A stretch of 38,058 nucleotides of DNA, taken from positions 1 to 38,058 of the forward strand of contig PAPD01000041.1 of assembly GCA_002708765.1 (NCBI GenBank), written 5' to 3'. This DNA comes from Gammaproteobacteria bacterium. Its GTDB lineage: Bacteria; Pseudomonadota; Gammaproteobacteria; Pseudomonadales; Azotimanducaceae. Under the pieces are notes generated by a model, which made no database searches, was not told the origin of the DNA, and saw only the letters and a list, made by a program, of their open reading frames with translations. This document shows positions 15,921-25,031 of the stretch, one piece after another (the first letter of the stretch is position 1; each line of letters starts with the position of its first letter). Both the position numbers and the translations under genes were made by a program.

Positions 15921-16910
15921 TTGAGAAGAATCGAGACGGGATTGGATAATTTGCTGGATGAGCTAAGGGTCTGCCTCGGTTCCTGGTCTATGGAAGAGAG
16001 CGAACTTTCTCTCATCTCCCGATCCGAAAATATAGTCTATAAAGTAGAGTCTCCTTCAGGTGAAAATTATGCGCTGCGGGTTCACCGGTCTGGATATCAC
16101 GAACGCAAGGTGTTGGTGTCTGAACAAAAATGGGTGCATTCGCTTGCGTGTTCTGGTTTCCGTGTGCCCCGTTTTGTCATTGCCGATCAAGGGAATTTCT
16201 ATGTTCAAGTCAATATTGGAGGGGATGAAGTCAACTTGAGTCTAGTAGAGTGGCTGGATGGCAAGTCTCTGTTAGAAATTGAATCAGGGGGCGTAACCAG
16301 CGAGTTTCTGGTCTCTGCGCTCAGGCAAGTAGGAAAGACCATGGCTCTTTTCCACGGCCATACGGCAAGCTGGAATCCGGGCCCTGAATTTGTCAGACAT
16401 CGTCTAGATGTAAAGGGGTTTTTCGGAGAATCACCTTTCTGGGGAAGGTACTGGGAGTCTCCCTATTTGACTAAAAAACAATCAGATTTGTTGGTAGCTT
16501 CTCACCCATTTTTAAGCTCTGAAATGGAATCATTGGGAACTGGTAGAGATGCTTTTGGTCTGATTCATGCCGACATGCATCACGGCAATATTTTTTTCGA
16601 TAACTGCAATGATATGCATATCATTGACTTTGATGATGCCTGTTTTGGCTGGTATTTGTATGATATAGCAGCTGCTTTATATGAATACAAGGAGCATCTG
16701 GCTTTCGATGTTATATCCGATGCTTTCCTGCAAGGATATAGAGAGGCTAGGCCATTTTCCGATTGCTGTTGGGCTATGGTTCCCATGTTTATGCATGTCC
16801 GGGCAAGAGCTATTATAGGTTGGGCGACGGATCGACCAGAACTCGAAAACGGAGACGTAGTTAGAGCTCTGATTGAATCTGTGTGTCAGGAAGCGGAGCA
16901 ATATCTTTAG
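15921..16910 (+). CDS. Phosphotransferase-fold kinase (APH/SrkA-like)
   Basis: A 329-residue small-molecule or protein kinase of the aminoglycoside-phosphotransferase fold. Visible are the nucleotide-binding N-lobe (ENIVYKVESPSGENYALRVHR), the catalytic loop LIHADMHHGNIFF (Brenner motif HxDxxxxN) and the metal-binding IIDFDDACFGWYLYDIA. The start is uncertain. The frame opens with TTG at 15921, whereas the GAGGAG upstream is better spaced for a GTG at 15914 that is out of frame and closes after 12 codons. A later start (TTG 15942 or the Met near 15990) is possible. It is followed after 64 bases by an enoyl-CoA hydratase gene and is divergent from a PQQ dehydrogenase. Confidence 0.85.
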   Translation: MRRIETGLDNLLDELRVCLGSWSMEESELSLISRSENIVYKVESPSGENYALRVHRSGYHERKVLVSEQKWVHSLACSGFRVPRFVIADQGNFYVQVNIGGDEVNLSLVEWLDGKSLLEIESGGVTSEFLVSALRQVGKTMALFHGHTASWNPGPEFVRHRLDVKGFFGESPFWGRYWESPYLTKKQSDLLVASHPFLSSEMESLGTGRDAFGLIHADMHHGNIFFDNCNDMHIIDFDDACFGWYLYDIAAALYEYKEHLAFDVISDAFLQGYREARPFSDCCWAMVPMFMHVRARAIIGWATDRPELENGDVVRALIESVCQEAEQYL

Positions 16911-16974
16911 GTTATAACAGACGCGGGATAAGTCGATTTTCAGGAGTTCGGTCTGGCAAAGAAGGGGAGGAGAA

Positions 16975-17751
16975 ATGGAAAATCTGGTGTTGATTGACAA
17001 GGCTGACGGAATAGCAACGGTCAGTCTTAATCGGCCCGAGCAGCTCAATGCTCTCTCGATAGCTCTTAGGATCGAACTAGCCGAGGCGTTTAATTTTCTT
17101 AGGACCGATGAAGAGACCAGGGTGATTGTTCTTACAGGCAAAGGTCGGGCTTTCTCGGCGGGACTGGATCTCAAAGAGCTTGGCAAGAAAGGATTGGAAG
17201 AGGAACAAAGAGAAGAAGGTAGTCCTGATCTGCTGCAGGCAATTCGTTCAGTAGGAAAACCAGTGATTGCAGCGGTGAATGGTTTTGCTGTAACCGGAGG
17301 ATTCGAATTAGCTCTGGCGTGCGATATTCTAGTGGCTTCTTCCGAAGCAAGTTTTGCTGACACCCATGTGCGGATGGGGGTGGTGCCAGGCTGGGGTCTT
17401 TCACAGCGTTTGCCCAGGCTGATAGGAATTTCAAGGGCGAAGCAGCTGAGTTTCACTGGGAACTACCTGAGTGCGGAGACGGCTGAGAGGTGGGGTCTGG
17501 TGAATTTTGTTCTTCAACCAGACGAGTTGATGCCCTATTGCCTTGCCATGGCTAAAGACATCTTATCAGGAGATCACGAAACCCTTGAAGAGGTGCATCG
17601 TCTTATTGACTTTGGTTGGGAAACCTCTCTCTCGGAGGGGGTCGCTGAAGAAAAGTTGTCGAGCGGTAAGGTTAATACCGGGTTGTCGGCAGAGTTCTTG
17701 GAAAACAATCGATTGAAGGTTCAATCTCGTGGGCGTGAACAGACGTCTTGA
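16975..17751 (+). CDS. Enoyl-CoA hydratase
   Basis: A 258-residue crotonase-family enzyme, the usual length. It has the oxyanion segment GKGRAFSAGLDLKELG (about 54-69), VNGFAVTGGFELALACDI (second oxyanion loop), and ADTHVRMGVVPGWGLSQRLPRLIG, where a Trp-containing loop replaces the more common GLxPG. The ATG at 16975 has GGGGAGGAG just upstream, a strong ribosome-binding site. It follows the kinase gene in the same direction. A kinase/hydratase pair suggests catabolism of an activated alcohol or acid, but no pathway can be named. The 3' end faces the phytanoyl-CoA dioxygenase-like gene. Confidence 0.92.
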   Translation: MENLVLIDKADGIATVSLNRPEQLNALSIALRIELAEAFNFLRTDEETRVIVLTGKGRAFSAGLDLKELGKKGLEEEQREEGSPDLLQAIRSVGKPVIAAVNGFAVTGGFELALACDILVASSEASFADTHVRMGVVPGWGLSQRLPRLIGISRAKQLSFTGNYLSAETAERWGLVNFVLQPDELMPYCLAMAKDILSGDHETLEEVHRLIDFGWETSLSEGVAEEKLSSGKVNTGLSAEFLENNRLKVQSRGREQTS

Positions 17752-17784
17752 TCGACATGAAAAAATTTTCTTTTGGGCAAGGCA

Positions 17785-18852
17785 CTAGATTTCGCCGGCC
17801 ATTCCATCCCATTCACTCCAGTGATCGCAAAGTTTTTCGATCGATGTTTGCCACGGATCGTAAGAGTCAGGATAATCGAGAAATTGCCCGAAGTACCCTC
17901 TGTCAGGGTGATCACTAACCCCGTGACCGATTCGGCGGCTACCTTCATGCGGGTTAGCCTCCCTTAGGCGGCGAACCCTGAAATATACGTTAATTCTTGG
18001 ATCCGGCCCCATATTTGGCGTCGCTGTATGGGGGAGGCTGTGTAATGCGATTACCGCATCACCGGGCTCCATCAAAACTGGCGTTAATTCTCTCCATACC
18101 CAGTTAGGTATGACAGGGTTGCTCTCTTTTAACTGAGCCCCTATTAAGCGGATGTCGTCGGGTAAACCGTTAGCAAATGGTCTTCCGCTAGAATCTATCT
18201 GGATGCGCGGCCAGCCTTGACCTTCAGGTCCGATAATACTTTCGGCATCTCTCTGGCGTTGAAAGAATGCTTCCACATCTTCGTGCAACCCTTTCATGAC
18301 GCCGAATTGACCATTACCGGGGACGGATTGATCGCTAAGGCATACCCCCACAAGTGCCGTATAACTGCCTGTCGAGATCCTTCGGTCTGGATCCATCCAG
18401 AGTAGTCCGTCATTCGAACCCCGTTTTTGGTCATCTATTCCGAAGTATTTTACGGGATCTTTTGGTCTGTGGGTTTTCGGATTTATTTCCTTTGTCGATC
18501 GAGGGAGTTCGCCGCTCCAACCCCCATCTATATGAACCCCTACTGTGTCGGCGAGATTGTCGTGGGCAGGCGTCACAGCTACCTGACAGCTGATTACCGG
18601 AGGGTACGGTCCCATCAGATCACTAAGAACTTTGTCAACATTGCCGCCGTAAAACAGGTTTAAAATTCTAGGATCGGTAGCAAGCTCCGGAGGTGCCAGG
18701 AGCCGGCGTTCTCTGGTTGGCATCAGCTCGCTAATGAGTTTTCTGGCTTTTCTCAGAATATTGGGGGGCACGGCGTTCCTTAGAACAACAAAGCCGTCTT
18801 CTTTTAAACTTCTTCTTCTATCTATATCCAATTGGCTAGAGATAACTTTCAT
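17785..18852 (-). CDS. Phytanoyl-CoA dioxygenase (PhyH) family protein
   Basis: A 355-residue Fe(II)/2-oxoglutarate-dependent hydroxylase. KEDGFVVLRNAVPP at the N-terminus is typical of PhyH. The iron ligands are H107 and D109 in VGVHIDGG and probably H275 in LHSLPHTATPN. R286 in DPRINVYFRVRR is the likely 2-oxoglutarate carboxylate ligand. It is soluble with no signal peptide. The hydroxylated substrate is unknown. It stands alone on the minus strand between two plus-strand genes and shares an upstream region of about 120 bases with the PQQ dehydrogenase gene at 18975. Confidence 0.88.
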   Translation of the reverse strand: MKVISSQLDIDRRRSLKEDGFVVLRNAVPPNILRKARKLISELMPTRERRLLAPPELATDPRILNLFYGGNVDKVLSDLMGPYPPVISCQVAVTPAHDNLADTVGVHIDGGWSGELPRSTKEINPKTHRPKDPVKYFGIDDQKRGSNDGLLWMDPDRRISTGSYTALVGVCLSDQSVPGNGQFGVMKGLHEDVEAFFQRQRDAESIIGPEGQGWPRIQIDSSGRPFANGLPDDIRLIGAQLKESNPVIPNWVWRELTPVLMEPGDAVIALHSLPHTATPNMGPDPRINVYFRVRRLREANPHEGSRRIGHGVSDHPDRGYFGQFLDYPDSYDPWQTSIEKLCDHWSEWDGMAGEI

Positions 18853-18974
18853 CAGATGTGCTCAGGAGTAGGGGTTGGAAACTAAGATACGATAATCATG
18901 TTCCGTTCGACCGGCTGAGATTGATATGAGATCAGCCGGTGTGAGAAGATCTGAGAAAAAGAGTGGAGAGATAG

Positions 18975-21065
18975 ATGAAGCGTATCCTAACCACCGTGTG
19001 TATTCTTTCATTGGCCCTCCTTGGGTGCAATGGGTCTGTTAACGAGTCAGACCTTTCTTTTAAAACAGATTCAGACTGGAAGTTTCATGGAAATACCTCA
19101 ACGGAGCAAAGATTCTCTGGTCTGAAGCAGATAAATCGAAGCAATGTTTCCCAGCTTGGACTGGACTGGTATTACGAGTTTGACACGTCTCGAGGGCAGG
19201 AATCTACACCGTTGGTAATCGATGGCATCATATATACTACAACTTCCTGGAGTAAAGTTTACGCGCTCGATGGAAAAACCGGGAGACTTATATGGAAATT
19301 TGATCCGGAGGTGCCAGGCAAGGCAGCAGCAAATGCTTGTTGTGACGTTGTTAATAGAGGTCTGGCCTTTTCAGAGGGACGCCTTTTCCTGGGAACCTTT
19401 GACGGTAGGTTGATTTCACTTGATGCGAGGACCGGAGACCTTATCTGGAGCACATTGACGGTAGATCAAAGTAAACCTTATTCGATAACCGGTGCTCCCA
19501 GGGTGGCGAAAGGAAAGGTTTATATTGGGAATGGTGGAGCAGACCTAGGTGTAAGGGGTTACGTCTCTGCCTATGACGTGATAACTGGTGATCGTGTCTG
19601 GCGATTTTACACTGTTCCGGGTGACCCGGTGGATGGTCCTGATGGCGAAGCGTCAGATGATGTTCTCGAAAGTCTTGCGTCAGAGACCTGGTATGGGGAG
19701 GAATACCTGAAATACGGAGGGGGCGGTACAGTCTGGGATTCCATTGTTTATGATGAAGAACTGGACCAGCTTTATGTAGGAGTCGGTAATGGATCTCCTC
19801 TTAATCATGTATATCGATCAGAGGGGAAGGGTGATAATCTGTTTCTCTCCTCGATTATAGCGTTGAATCCCGATACAGGGTCCTATATCTGGCACTATCA
19901 GGAAGTTCCAGGGGAAACGTGGGATTATACGGCCACTCAGCAGATTACCCTGACTGACCTGATGCTGGATAATGTTAATCACAAAGTGATTCTCCATGCC
20001 CCCAAAAACGGATTTTTTTATGTAATTGATCGTGTTACCGGAAAGCTTTTATCCGCAGAAAAATTTGCCCCGGTGAACTGGGCTAGTCATATTGATCTTG
20101 ATACGGGTCGCCCGCAAGAAACACCAGGCGCGCGTTATGTAGAAGACCCTTTCATGTCCGGAACGGGCGGAGCCGGAGTTCACAACTGGCAACCTATGTC
20201 CTATAGCCCTTTAACTGGTTTGGTTTACATTCCTATTCAGGTTCTGCCTTTTCTATATGTTCGCGAAAAGCCGTCAGCTTTCGCCCAGGGTGCGCTTAAT
20301 CTGGGTTATGAATTATTTAAAGGTCCTTTGCCAGAATCTCCTGAGGGTATTGCCGAGCTGGAGTCTATTCTTACGGGTAGTTTGCTTGCCTGGGATCCTC
20401 TCGCACAGAACCCCGTCTGGAGTATCGATCTTCCGAGGCCTTACAACGGTGGAACCATGACGAGCGCCGGCCAACTCGTATTTCAGGGAACTGCTACCGG
20501 AGATTTCAACGCCTACGATGCGGAGACGGGCGATTTGCTGAAATCTATCCAGACTGGTCTTCCCATACTCGCTCCGCCTATTACATATGGCATAGACGGA
20601 GTGCAATATGTAGCCTTAATGCTAGGAAATGGAGGTGCCGTCCCATTGTCGATCCCTGTTTTCCAGGGTCCAAGCCAATATCCCAATGGCCGGCTTATGG
20701 TTTTCAGGCTTGGTGGTTCCGGAGAAATGCCATCTGATGACTTTACTCCGAAGCCGCTGCAGGTAATAGCTCAAACCTGGCCTGAAGAGGTGGTTTCTGC
20801 TGGTAGTGATCTCTATGGATACAACTGTGCGGGTTGTCATGGTGAGGCTACTCTTTCGAGTGGTGTTTTGCCTGATTTAAAGCGCTCGGCGGTGACAACC
20901 AATTCTGAGACCTGGAATGCGGTGGTCATTGATGGAGCGCTTGAGGACCGGGGTATGGTAGGGTTCAGTGGCGAGTTGAGTGAAAAGCAATCTGAGGCCA
21001 TAAGAGCATATGTTGGAAGCGAAGCCTCTAGGATCAGATTGCGGGATTCGACTCTTGAGGACTAA
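18975..21065 (+). CDS. Quinohaemoprotein alcohol dehydrogenase (PQQ, C-terminal cytochrome c), lipoprotein
   Basis: A 696-residue type II quinohaemoprotein ADH-like enzyme. A lipobox-like LLGC (Cys18) ends the signal peptide. The PQQ propeller includes the vicinal Cys122-Cys123 in NACCDVVNRG, which caps PQQ in this family, and WDYTATQ with the catalytic-type Asp. That Asp is followed by Y-T rather than Y-D, so the site looks calcium-type rather than lanthanide-type. The C-terminal cytochrome c has CAGCH (C618, C621, H622) and Met661 (RGMVGF) as probable axial ligand. It oxidises alcohols in the periplasm. No PQQ-biosynthesis genes are in the window. The next gene starts 38 bases downstream. 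Confidence 0.92.
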   Translation: MKRILTTVCILSLALLGCNGSVNESDLSFKTDSDWKFHGNTSTEQRFSGLKQINRSNVSQLGLDWYYEFDTSRGQESTPLVIDGIIYTTTSWSKVYALDGKTGRLIWKFDPEVPGKAAANACCDVVNRGLAFSEGRLFLGTFDGRLISLDARTGDLIWSTLTVDQSKPYSITGAPRVAKGKVYIGNGGADLGVRGYVSAYDVITGDRVWRFYTVPGDPVDGPDGEASDDVLESLASETWYGEEYLKYGGGGTVWDSIVYDEELDQLYVGVGNGSPLNHVYRSEGKGDNLFLSSIIALNPDTGSYIWHYQEVPGETWDYTATQQITLTDLMLDNVNHKVILHAPKNGFFYVIDRVTGKLLSAEKFAPVNWASHIDLDTGRPQETPGARYVEDPFMSGTGGAGVHNWQPMSYSPLTGLVYIPIQVLPFLYVREKPSAFAQGALNLGYELFKGPLPESPEGIAELESILTGSLLAWDPLAQNPVWSIDLPRPYNGGTMTSAGQLVFQGTATGDFNAYDAETGDLLKSIQTGLPILAPPITYGIDGVQYVALMLGNGGAVPLSIPVFQGPSQYPNGRLMVFRLGGSGEMPSDDFTPKPLQVIAQTWPEEVVSAGSDLYGYNCAGCHGEATLSSGVLPDLKRSAVTTNSETWNAVVIDGALEDRGMVGFSGELSEKQSEAIRAYVGSEASRIRLRDSTLED

Positions 21066-21103
21066 TTAGTCATAGAAAGAGGCCAAGTATTAGGAGGCAT
21101 GCA

Positions 21104-22165
21104 ATGATACCGGCTAATGTCAACGAGATTTCAGCAGAATGGCTTAGCGAGATATTGTCATCTGGGGGCACTGTTCTGGAAGTGTCGGAAAAGCAAATCG
21201 AGGCGATTGGTCATGGCATGATGAGTAACCTTTACCGGGTGAATCTCTCTTACAGGTCAGGAGCTGGTCCAGCTAGCCTGGTCATCAAACTTCCAGCAGA
21301 GAACCAACAGAATAGAGAAGTCGCGGTTAGTTTTGAAATCTATAAACGGGAAGTAAATTTCTATAGCCGGTTGGCAGAAAAAACTCCGATGCGGGTTCCA
21401 CAAACGTTGCTGTCCGAATGTTCGAGTTCTGATTCATTTGTAATTGTGATGGAAGATCTTTTGAGTTGGGCTCCCGGAGATCAGGTGGCTGGGTGTTCAA
21501 TCGCGGATGCGAAAGCTGCGATTGATTCTCTGGCAGATCTCCATGCGACCTTCTGGAACTCGGTCGATCACGATAGTTTCGACTGGATCCCCGACAGCTT
21601 CCGATCGATAATGTCCAGAGGGCTTTATGAAGGAGTGGCCGCAGGTTACGATAATTTTGTGGATCTGTTTTCAAAAATCCTTTCCCCGGAATTGGCAGGT
21701 TCGAAAGAAAAATTTTTAAATGGCCTGACTGGCATGCAGGAATGGATAAACCAGACTCCCAGAACAGTCATTCATGGAGACTTCCGGCTGGATAATCTCC
21801 TGTTCAGGTCTATGGATGATTCCTCTGAGGTGGCATGTTGCGACTGGCAGGCTTGCTTGCGAGGGAAGGGAGTGCATGACCTCGCCTATTTCCTAGCAGG
21901 TAGCCTCGAAACAGAGATCCGTCGTGATTCAGAGCATGAACTCATTGAGCGCTGGGTCGCGGGTTTGAGCAAGAGAGGAGTGGAAGATTATGGCGAAGAA
22001 GAAGCGTTTTTAGACTACCGAAAAGCTATCATGTTTCTCTGGACCTATGTGGTAAATAATGGAGGGCTTGCGTCTGCTAGCCAGAGAGATTACGACTGGG
22101 TGGAGAAGCAGGTCCAGCGTCACGCGGATGCAATTATGGATCATCGTTGTCTTGATTTGATTTAG
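21104..22165 (+). CDS. Phosphotransferase family protein (APH/EcKinase-like)
   Basis: A 353-residue kinase-fold protein. The N-lobe has SNLYRVNLSY followed by PASLVIKLP (ATP-binding Lys), the catalytic loop VIHGDFRLDNLLF (HGDxRxxN) and the metal-binding ACCDWQACLRGKGVHDLAYFL, the set typical of APH/ecdysteroid-kinase-like proteins. AGGAGG precedes the ATG by about five bases. It lies directly after the PQQ alcohol dehydrogenase gene and is probably co-transcribed. It could phosphorylate an alcohol or a downstream catabolic intermediate, but that is inference. The 3' end is convergent with the Rieske oxygenase gene, only 10 bases away. Confidence 0.87.
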   Translation: MIPANVNEISAEWLSEILSSGGTVLEVSEKQIEAIGHGMMSNLYRVNLSYRSGAGPASLVIKLPAENQQNREVAVSFEIYKREVNFYSRLAEKTPMRVPQTLLSECSSSDSFVIVMEDLLSWAPGDQVAGCSIADAKAAIDSLADLHATFWNSVDHDSFDWIPDSFRSIMSRGLYEGVAAGYDNFVDLFSKILSPELAGSKEKFLNGLTGMQEWINQTPRTVIHGDFRLDNLLFRSMDDSSEVACCDWQACLRGKGVHDLAYFLAGSLETEIRRDSEHELIERWVAGLSKRGVEDYGEEEAFLDYRKAIMFLWTYVVNNGGLASASQRDYDWVEKQVQRHADAIMDHRCLDLI

Positions 22166-22175
22166 CGATGGCTCC

Positions 22176-23375
22176 CTAGACTGTTTTATCCGGATTGCTC
22201 GTTGCCCAGTCCAGATCCGTTTCCTGTCGCATAAAGTGGTCAATCCATTTATGGTAATTCTGGACCGCTGGCTCGTTTTTTCCATATAAGAATTCGTGAT
22301 TGGCGCCGCTTTTTATGCCCGATTGAATTAGCATGCCAAGACGATAGTCCTCATCCTGAACTGCTTGAAGAACCATCTCGCTAAAGTTGGTCGTTGCGTC
22401 CAGAGCCTCTTTTGTAACAGGTTCTTCAGCAGCGAGAATTATCTGCAGTGTTCGGGTCGTATCAGCGGTTTTTCCTGGAAAGATCATGCTTACAAGGCAA
22501 TGATCGCCAAGAATTCCTGAAATGGAAAGATTGGGGAAGCAACTGTGCACGAGCCTGATATGCTCTAGTGGTTCCCAGTTTTTTTCGGGCTCGTGTTGAA
22601 GAGTTTTCAGAGACTTCCTTCCCAGAGTTAATCTCTGGTGAGGACCATGGGTATCAAGAACAAGCAAATTTCCGATGGTGTGTTGGCCAACTGTTCGTCC
22701 GTGAACGGTGTTGTGGTGGTATATTTCCAGGTATCCGTCCATTGTTACTTTCCACCCCGGACCAACCAGTTCGCGCTTCTGAAAGAGATGCCAGTTTCCG
22801 AGGTCCAGTGAAGCTAATTTTGATTCCATGCCTCCTAGCCACCTGGATATATCAAAATCTTCATTCGAGCCAAGAGTAACCCATATTATCCCGGCAGCTT
22901 CTTCACAACCTAGTTGAGTTAGTCCTAGGGGAGAGTGATCGAGATCTCCGAAGGTTTTCGCCGCGTAACGGCTTACCAGATTTCCTTGCAAGTCATAGAC
23001 CCACGAGTGGTAGGGGCACGAAAATCTGGATACTGATCCTTCTTCATTCTCGCAAATCATTGCTCCTCGGTGCCTGCAAACATTCAGGAAAACACGTGCT
23101 TTGCCGTCGTCACCCCTGACAATTAAAAGTGGCTTTTCAAGAATTGTCATTGTCTTATAGTTGCCAGGCTCGGGTATTTCTATCGATAGCGCGGCCGCAA
23201 TCGGTAACGATGAAAAAATCCTGTTTCTTTCGGCCCGGTATCTCTCTTCATCGGTGTAGGCTTCTATTGGCATAGTCATGATCGAATCGGTGAGGTCTGT
23301 TGACTGGTTTACGCAGTGGCTTAGAGCTCGCCTGGCTAGATTCATAAGATCATCTCTGTTAGCTGTTTCAGACAT
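22176..23375 (-). CDS. Rieske non-haem iron oxygenase, alpha-type subunit
   Basis: A 399-residue ring-hydroxylating or demethylating oxygenase. The Rieske [2Fe-2S] ligands are C100 and H102 (NVCRHRG) and C120 and H123 (CPYHSW). The catalytic iron site has H220 and H225 in EIYHHNTVH with bridging D213, and a likely third ligand in the C-terminal QDEDYRLGMLIQSG segment. No beta subunit, ferredoxin or reductase gene is nearby, so electrons must come from partners encoded elsewhere. The ATG shares one base with the stop of the cupin gene upstream (TAATG), indicating translational coupling in a bicupin-cupin-Rieske operon. Confidence 0.9.
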   Translation of the reverse strand: MSETANRDDLMNLARRALSHCVNQSTDLTDSIMTMPIEAYTDEERYRAERNRIFSSLPIAAALSIEIPEPGNYKTMTILEKPLLIVRGDDGKARVFLNVCRHRGAMICENEEGSVSRFSCPYHSWVYDLQGNLVSRYAAKTFGDLDHSPLGLTQLGCEEAAGIIWVTLGSNEDFDISRWLGGMESKLASLDLGNWHLFQKRELVGPGWKVTMDGYLEIYHHNTVHGRTVGQHTIGNLLVLDTHGPHQRLTLGRKSLKTLQHEPEKNWEPLEHIRLVHSCFPNLSISGILGDHCLVSMIFPGKTADTTRTLQIILAAEEPVTKEALDATTNFSEMVLQAVQDEDYRLGMLIQSGIKSGANHEFLYGKNEPAVQNYHKWIDHFMRQETDLDWATSNPDKTV

Positions 23376-23836
23376 TAGATATCCCTGTTCTTATCTTCAA
23401 AGTGAGATGATATGACATCGCTCCTAAGCGTCGAACCATCGTTTTTTCCGATCGCGATCGCTGGCCATCGGTGGTCTTTAAAGAAGAAAAGCACTGTTGC
23501 ACCCTGTTCCCCCGCGACCAGTGGCCCGTAGCCGCGGTTGGCGAGCCCTACCCTAACATCTCCTGCGTGAAACCATTTAGCCCCCACTTTCTGAGAGCCC
23601 TCCAGAATAATTTCCGTGTAATCACACTCATGAGTATGCGCCTCGACGAAGCAACCCGGAGGGTAATAGGCTCTGAAGACGGTTGGTGAGTCGCTCCCTT
23701 TAGGATCGCCAACCCGGTACATATTAGTCACAATGCCCGAGGGCAGTTCTATTGCATCAAGATCGTCCCAGCTGAATGCCAGATGACCTTTCCTGTTCAG
23801 TTCGGATGAAACCTCTGCGTCCGTTTTCTGTCCCAT
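23375..23836 (-). CDS. Single-domain cupin protein
   Basis: A 153-residue cupin. FVEAHTHECDYTEIILEG (about 63-80) is a standard first cupin motif with metal-binding HxH and a Glu, followed by KVGAKWFHAGDVRVG and a second, less clear motif. It could be a small metal-dependent isomerase or dioxygenase, or a sensor; no specific family is evident. It overlaps the Rieske gene start by one base and lies 54 bases after the bicupin gene on the same strand. This suggests that the three gene products act on the same compound. Confidence 0.82.
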   Translation of the reverse strand: MGQKTDAEVSSELNRKGHLAFSWDDLDAIELPSGIVTNMYRVGDPKGSDSPTVFRAYYPPGCFVEAHTHECDYTEIILEGSQKVGAKWFHAGDVRVGLANRGYGPLVAGEQGATVLFFFKDHRWPAIAIGKNDGSTLRSDVISSHFEDKNRDI

Positions 23837-23890
23837 TCAGACTCCCTTTTTTGAGGCTCTATCATGGTTCTTCGAGAGCCGGATAATAGG

Positions 23891-24964
23891 TCAGCCTTTT
23901 AACGGCGCCCAGGCCAGGAGGCTGGTTTCTTCGGGGCTGGTATTGGGAACAAGCTTGGCTCCTCCTCCTTCTGCAAGGGCGGTATATTCAACCCAGGACA
24001 GAACGGCTTCGACCGGGGTTCCCCGACCTGAATCAAAGACCAGGGGACCATAAACGTTCGCCGTATATATCAGTGGTTCATCGGTTAGACTCTGGGTTGA
24101 CTCATGACGAGCTCCCGCTGGTTCATAAAACCACATCCCCGCTCCATATCCCTCCGGTGGACCTGCCCTGTATCCGATCGAACCGCTAAGCACGAGGAAA
24201 TCAGCCGCGCCGATATGTGTGTGGGGGTTAGCCACCCCTTTATGTTTGACAATCAAAGAGATAACACCGGTTTCTTCACTTACTCTTAGGATTTTAAGGC
24301 CTATTTCAGGGAGGTCAGGATTTATGATCCAGGGCACTTGTCTAGAGTCAATAAAGTTAGGGTGAGCAAAAGCTGATGATTCCCCAGAGGGTTCTCCGTC
24401 AACCAGATCTTTTGCGTTTCTTGTCGCTATTGCGAGCGGAGCCGGCTCACCTTGGTAGGCTTCTGGTCTTTGCTTGGCGCAGTCCGCCAGGCTGCTCGGC
24501 ACCATGCTCACTCCATGTTGTTTTGCGAGCTGGTTAACGTCCATGGCCGTTAAAATAGAAGCTACGGAGTTATCAGCGTTAAGAAATGTCACAGCATTGA
24601 AGACATTGGCCAGGATTTCGGTCTCTTGTGTAGCGGCGATCTCTGAAACTTTGGTGTTGGCGGAGATATAGCCCCAGGTCCCGGGAGTCAGGGTGCTTGT
24701 TTTTCCTCCTTCTTCGTAGGTTACTTGGCCAGACAGTATCAGTATATCCAGGCCACCCAGGAATACCGAAGGTGGAAGAGCTTTCCCTTCTTCAAATTTC
24801 AGAATTATCGAAAACATACCACTTTCCATGCTGGCACGGACCGTTTTCATATGAATTCCATCAGTACCCGGTACTTCTATCCAGGGTAGTAGATTGGTGT
24901 CAAGACCGCCTTCAATCCCGGTCGGATCGTATTCCGGGTTGAATCCCTCTGCCGCTTCGCTCAT
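23891..24964 (-). CDS. Bicupin protein with a degenerate first cupin
   Basis: A 357-residue protein with two cupin domains. The N-terminal one (about 30-130) keeps the fold pattern FLGGLDILILSGQVTYEEGG but has lost the metal-binding HxH (LPPSVFLG). The C-terminal one (about 215-320) is intact in PHTHIGAADFLVLSG (H248, H250, D255) with H287 in GARHEST. It resembles dioxygenase-type or ChrR-type bicupins; a ring- or diketone-cleaving role is possible but unproven. It is the first gene of the minus-strand operon, with AGGAGG-type bases upstream, and is divergent from the TonB-dependent receptor. Confidence 0.8.
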   Translation of the reverse strand: MSEAAEGFNPEYDPTGIEGGLDTNLLPWIEVPGTDGIHMKTVRASMESGMFSIILKFEEGKALPPSVFLGGLDILILSGQVTYEEGGKTSTLTPGTWGYISANTKVSEIAATQETEILANVFNAVTFLNADNSVASILTAMDVNQLAKQHGVSMVPSSLADCAKQRPEAYQGEPAPLAIATRNAKDLVDGEPSGESSAFAHPNFIDSRQVPWIINPDLPEIGLKILRVSEETGVISLIVKHKGVANPHTHIGAADFLVLSGSIGYRAGPPEGYGAGMWFYEPAGARHESTQSLTDEPLIYTANVYGPLVFDSGRGTPVEAVLSWVEYTALAEGGGAKLVPNTSPEETSLLAWAPLKG

Positions 24965-25031
24965 CGCCCAGTTCCTCCTAAAATATTCTTCTTATGGTCA
25001 AATCTTTTGTTTTCTATCCAACGTAGTTTAG

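Noticed and set aside
17751-17785. A/T-rich palindrome-like stretch between convergent genes as a terminator
   Set aside because: The possible stem is made only of A-T pairs over about five bases and would not be stable.
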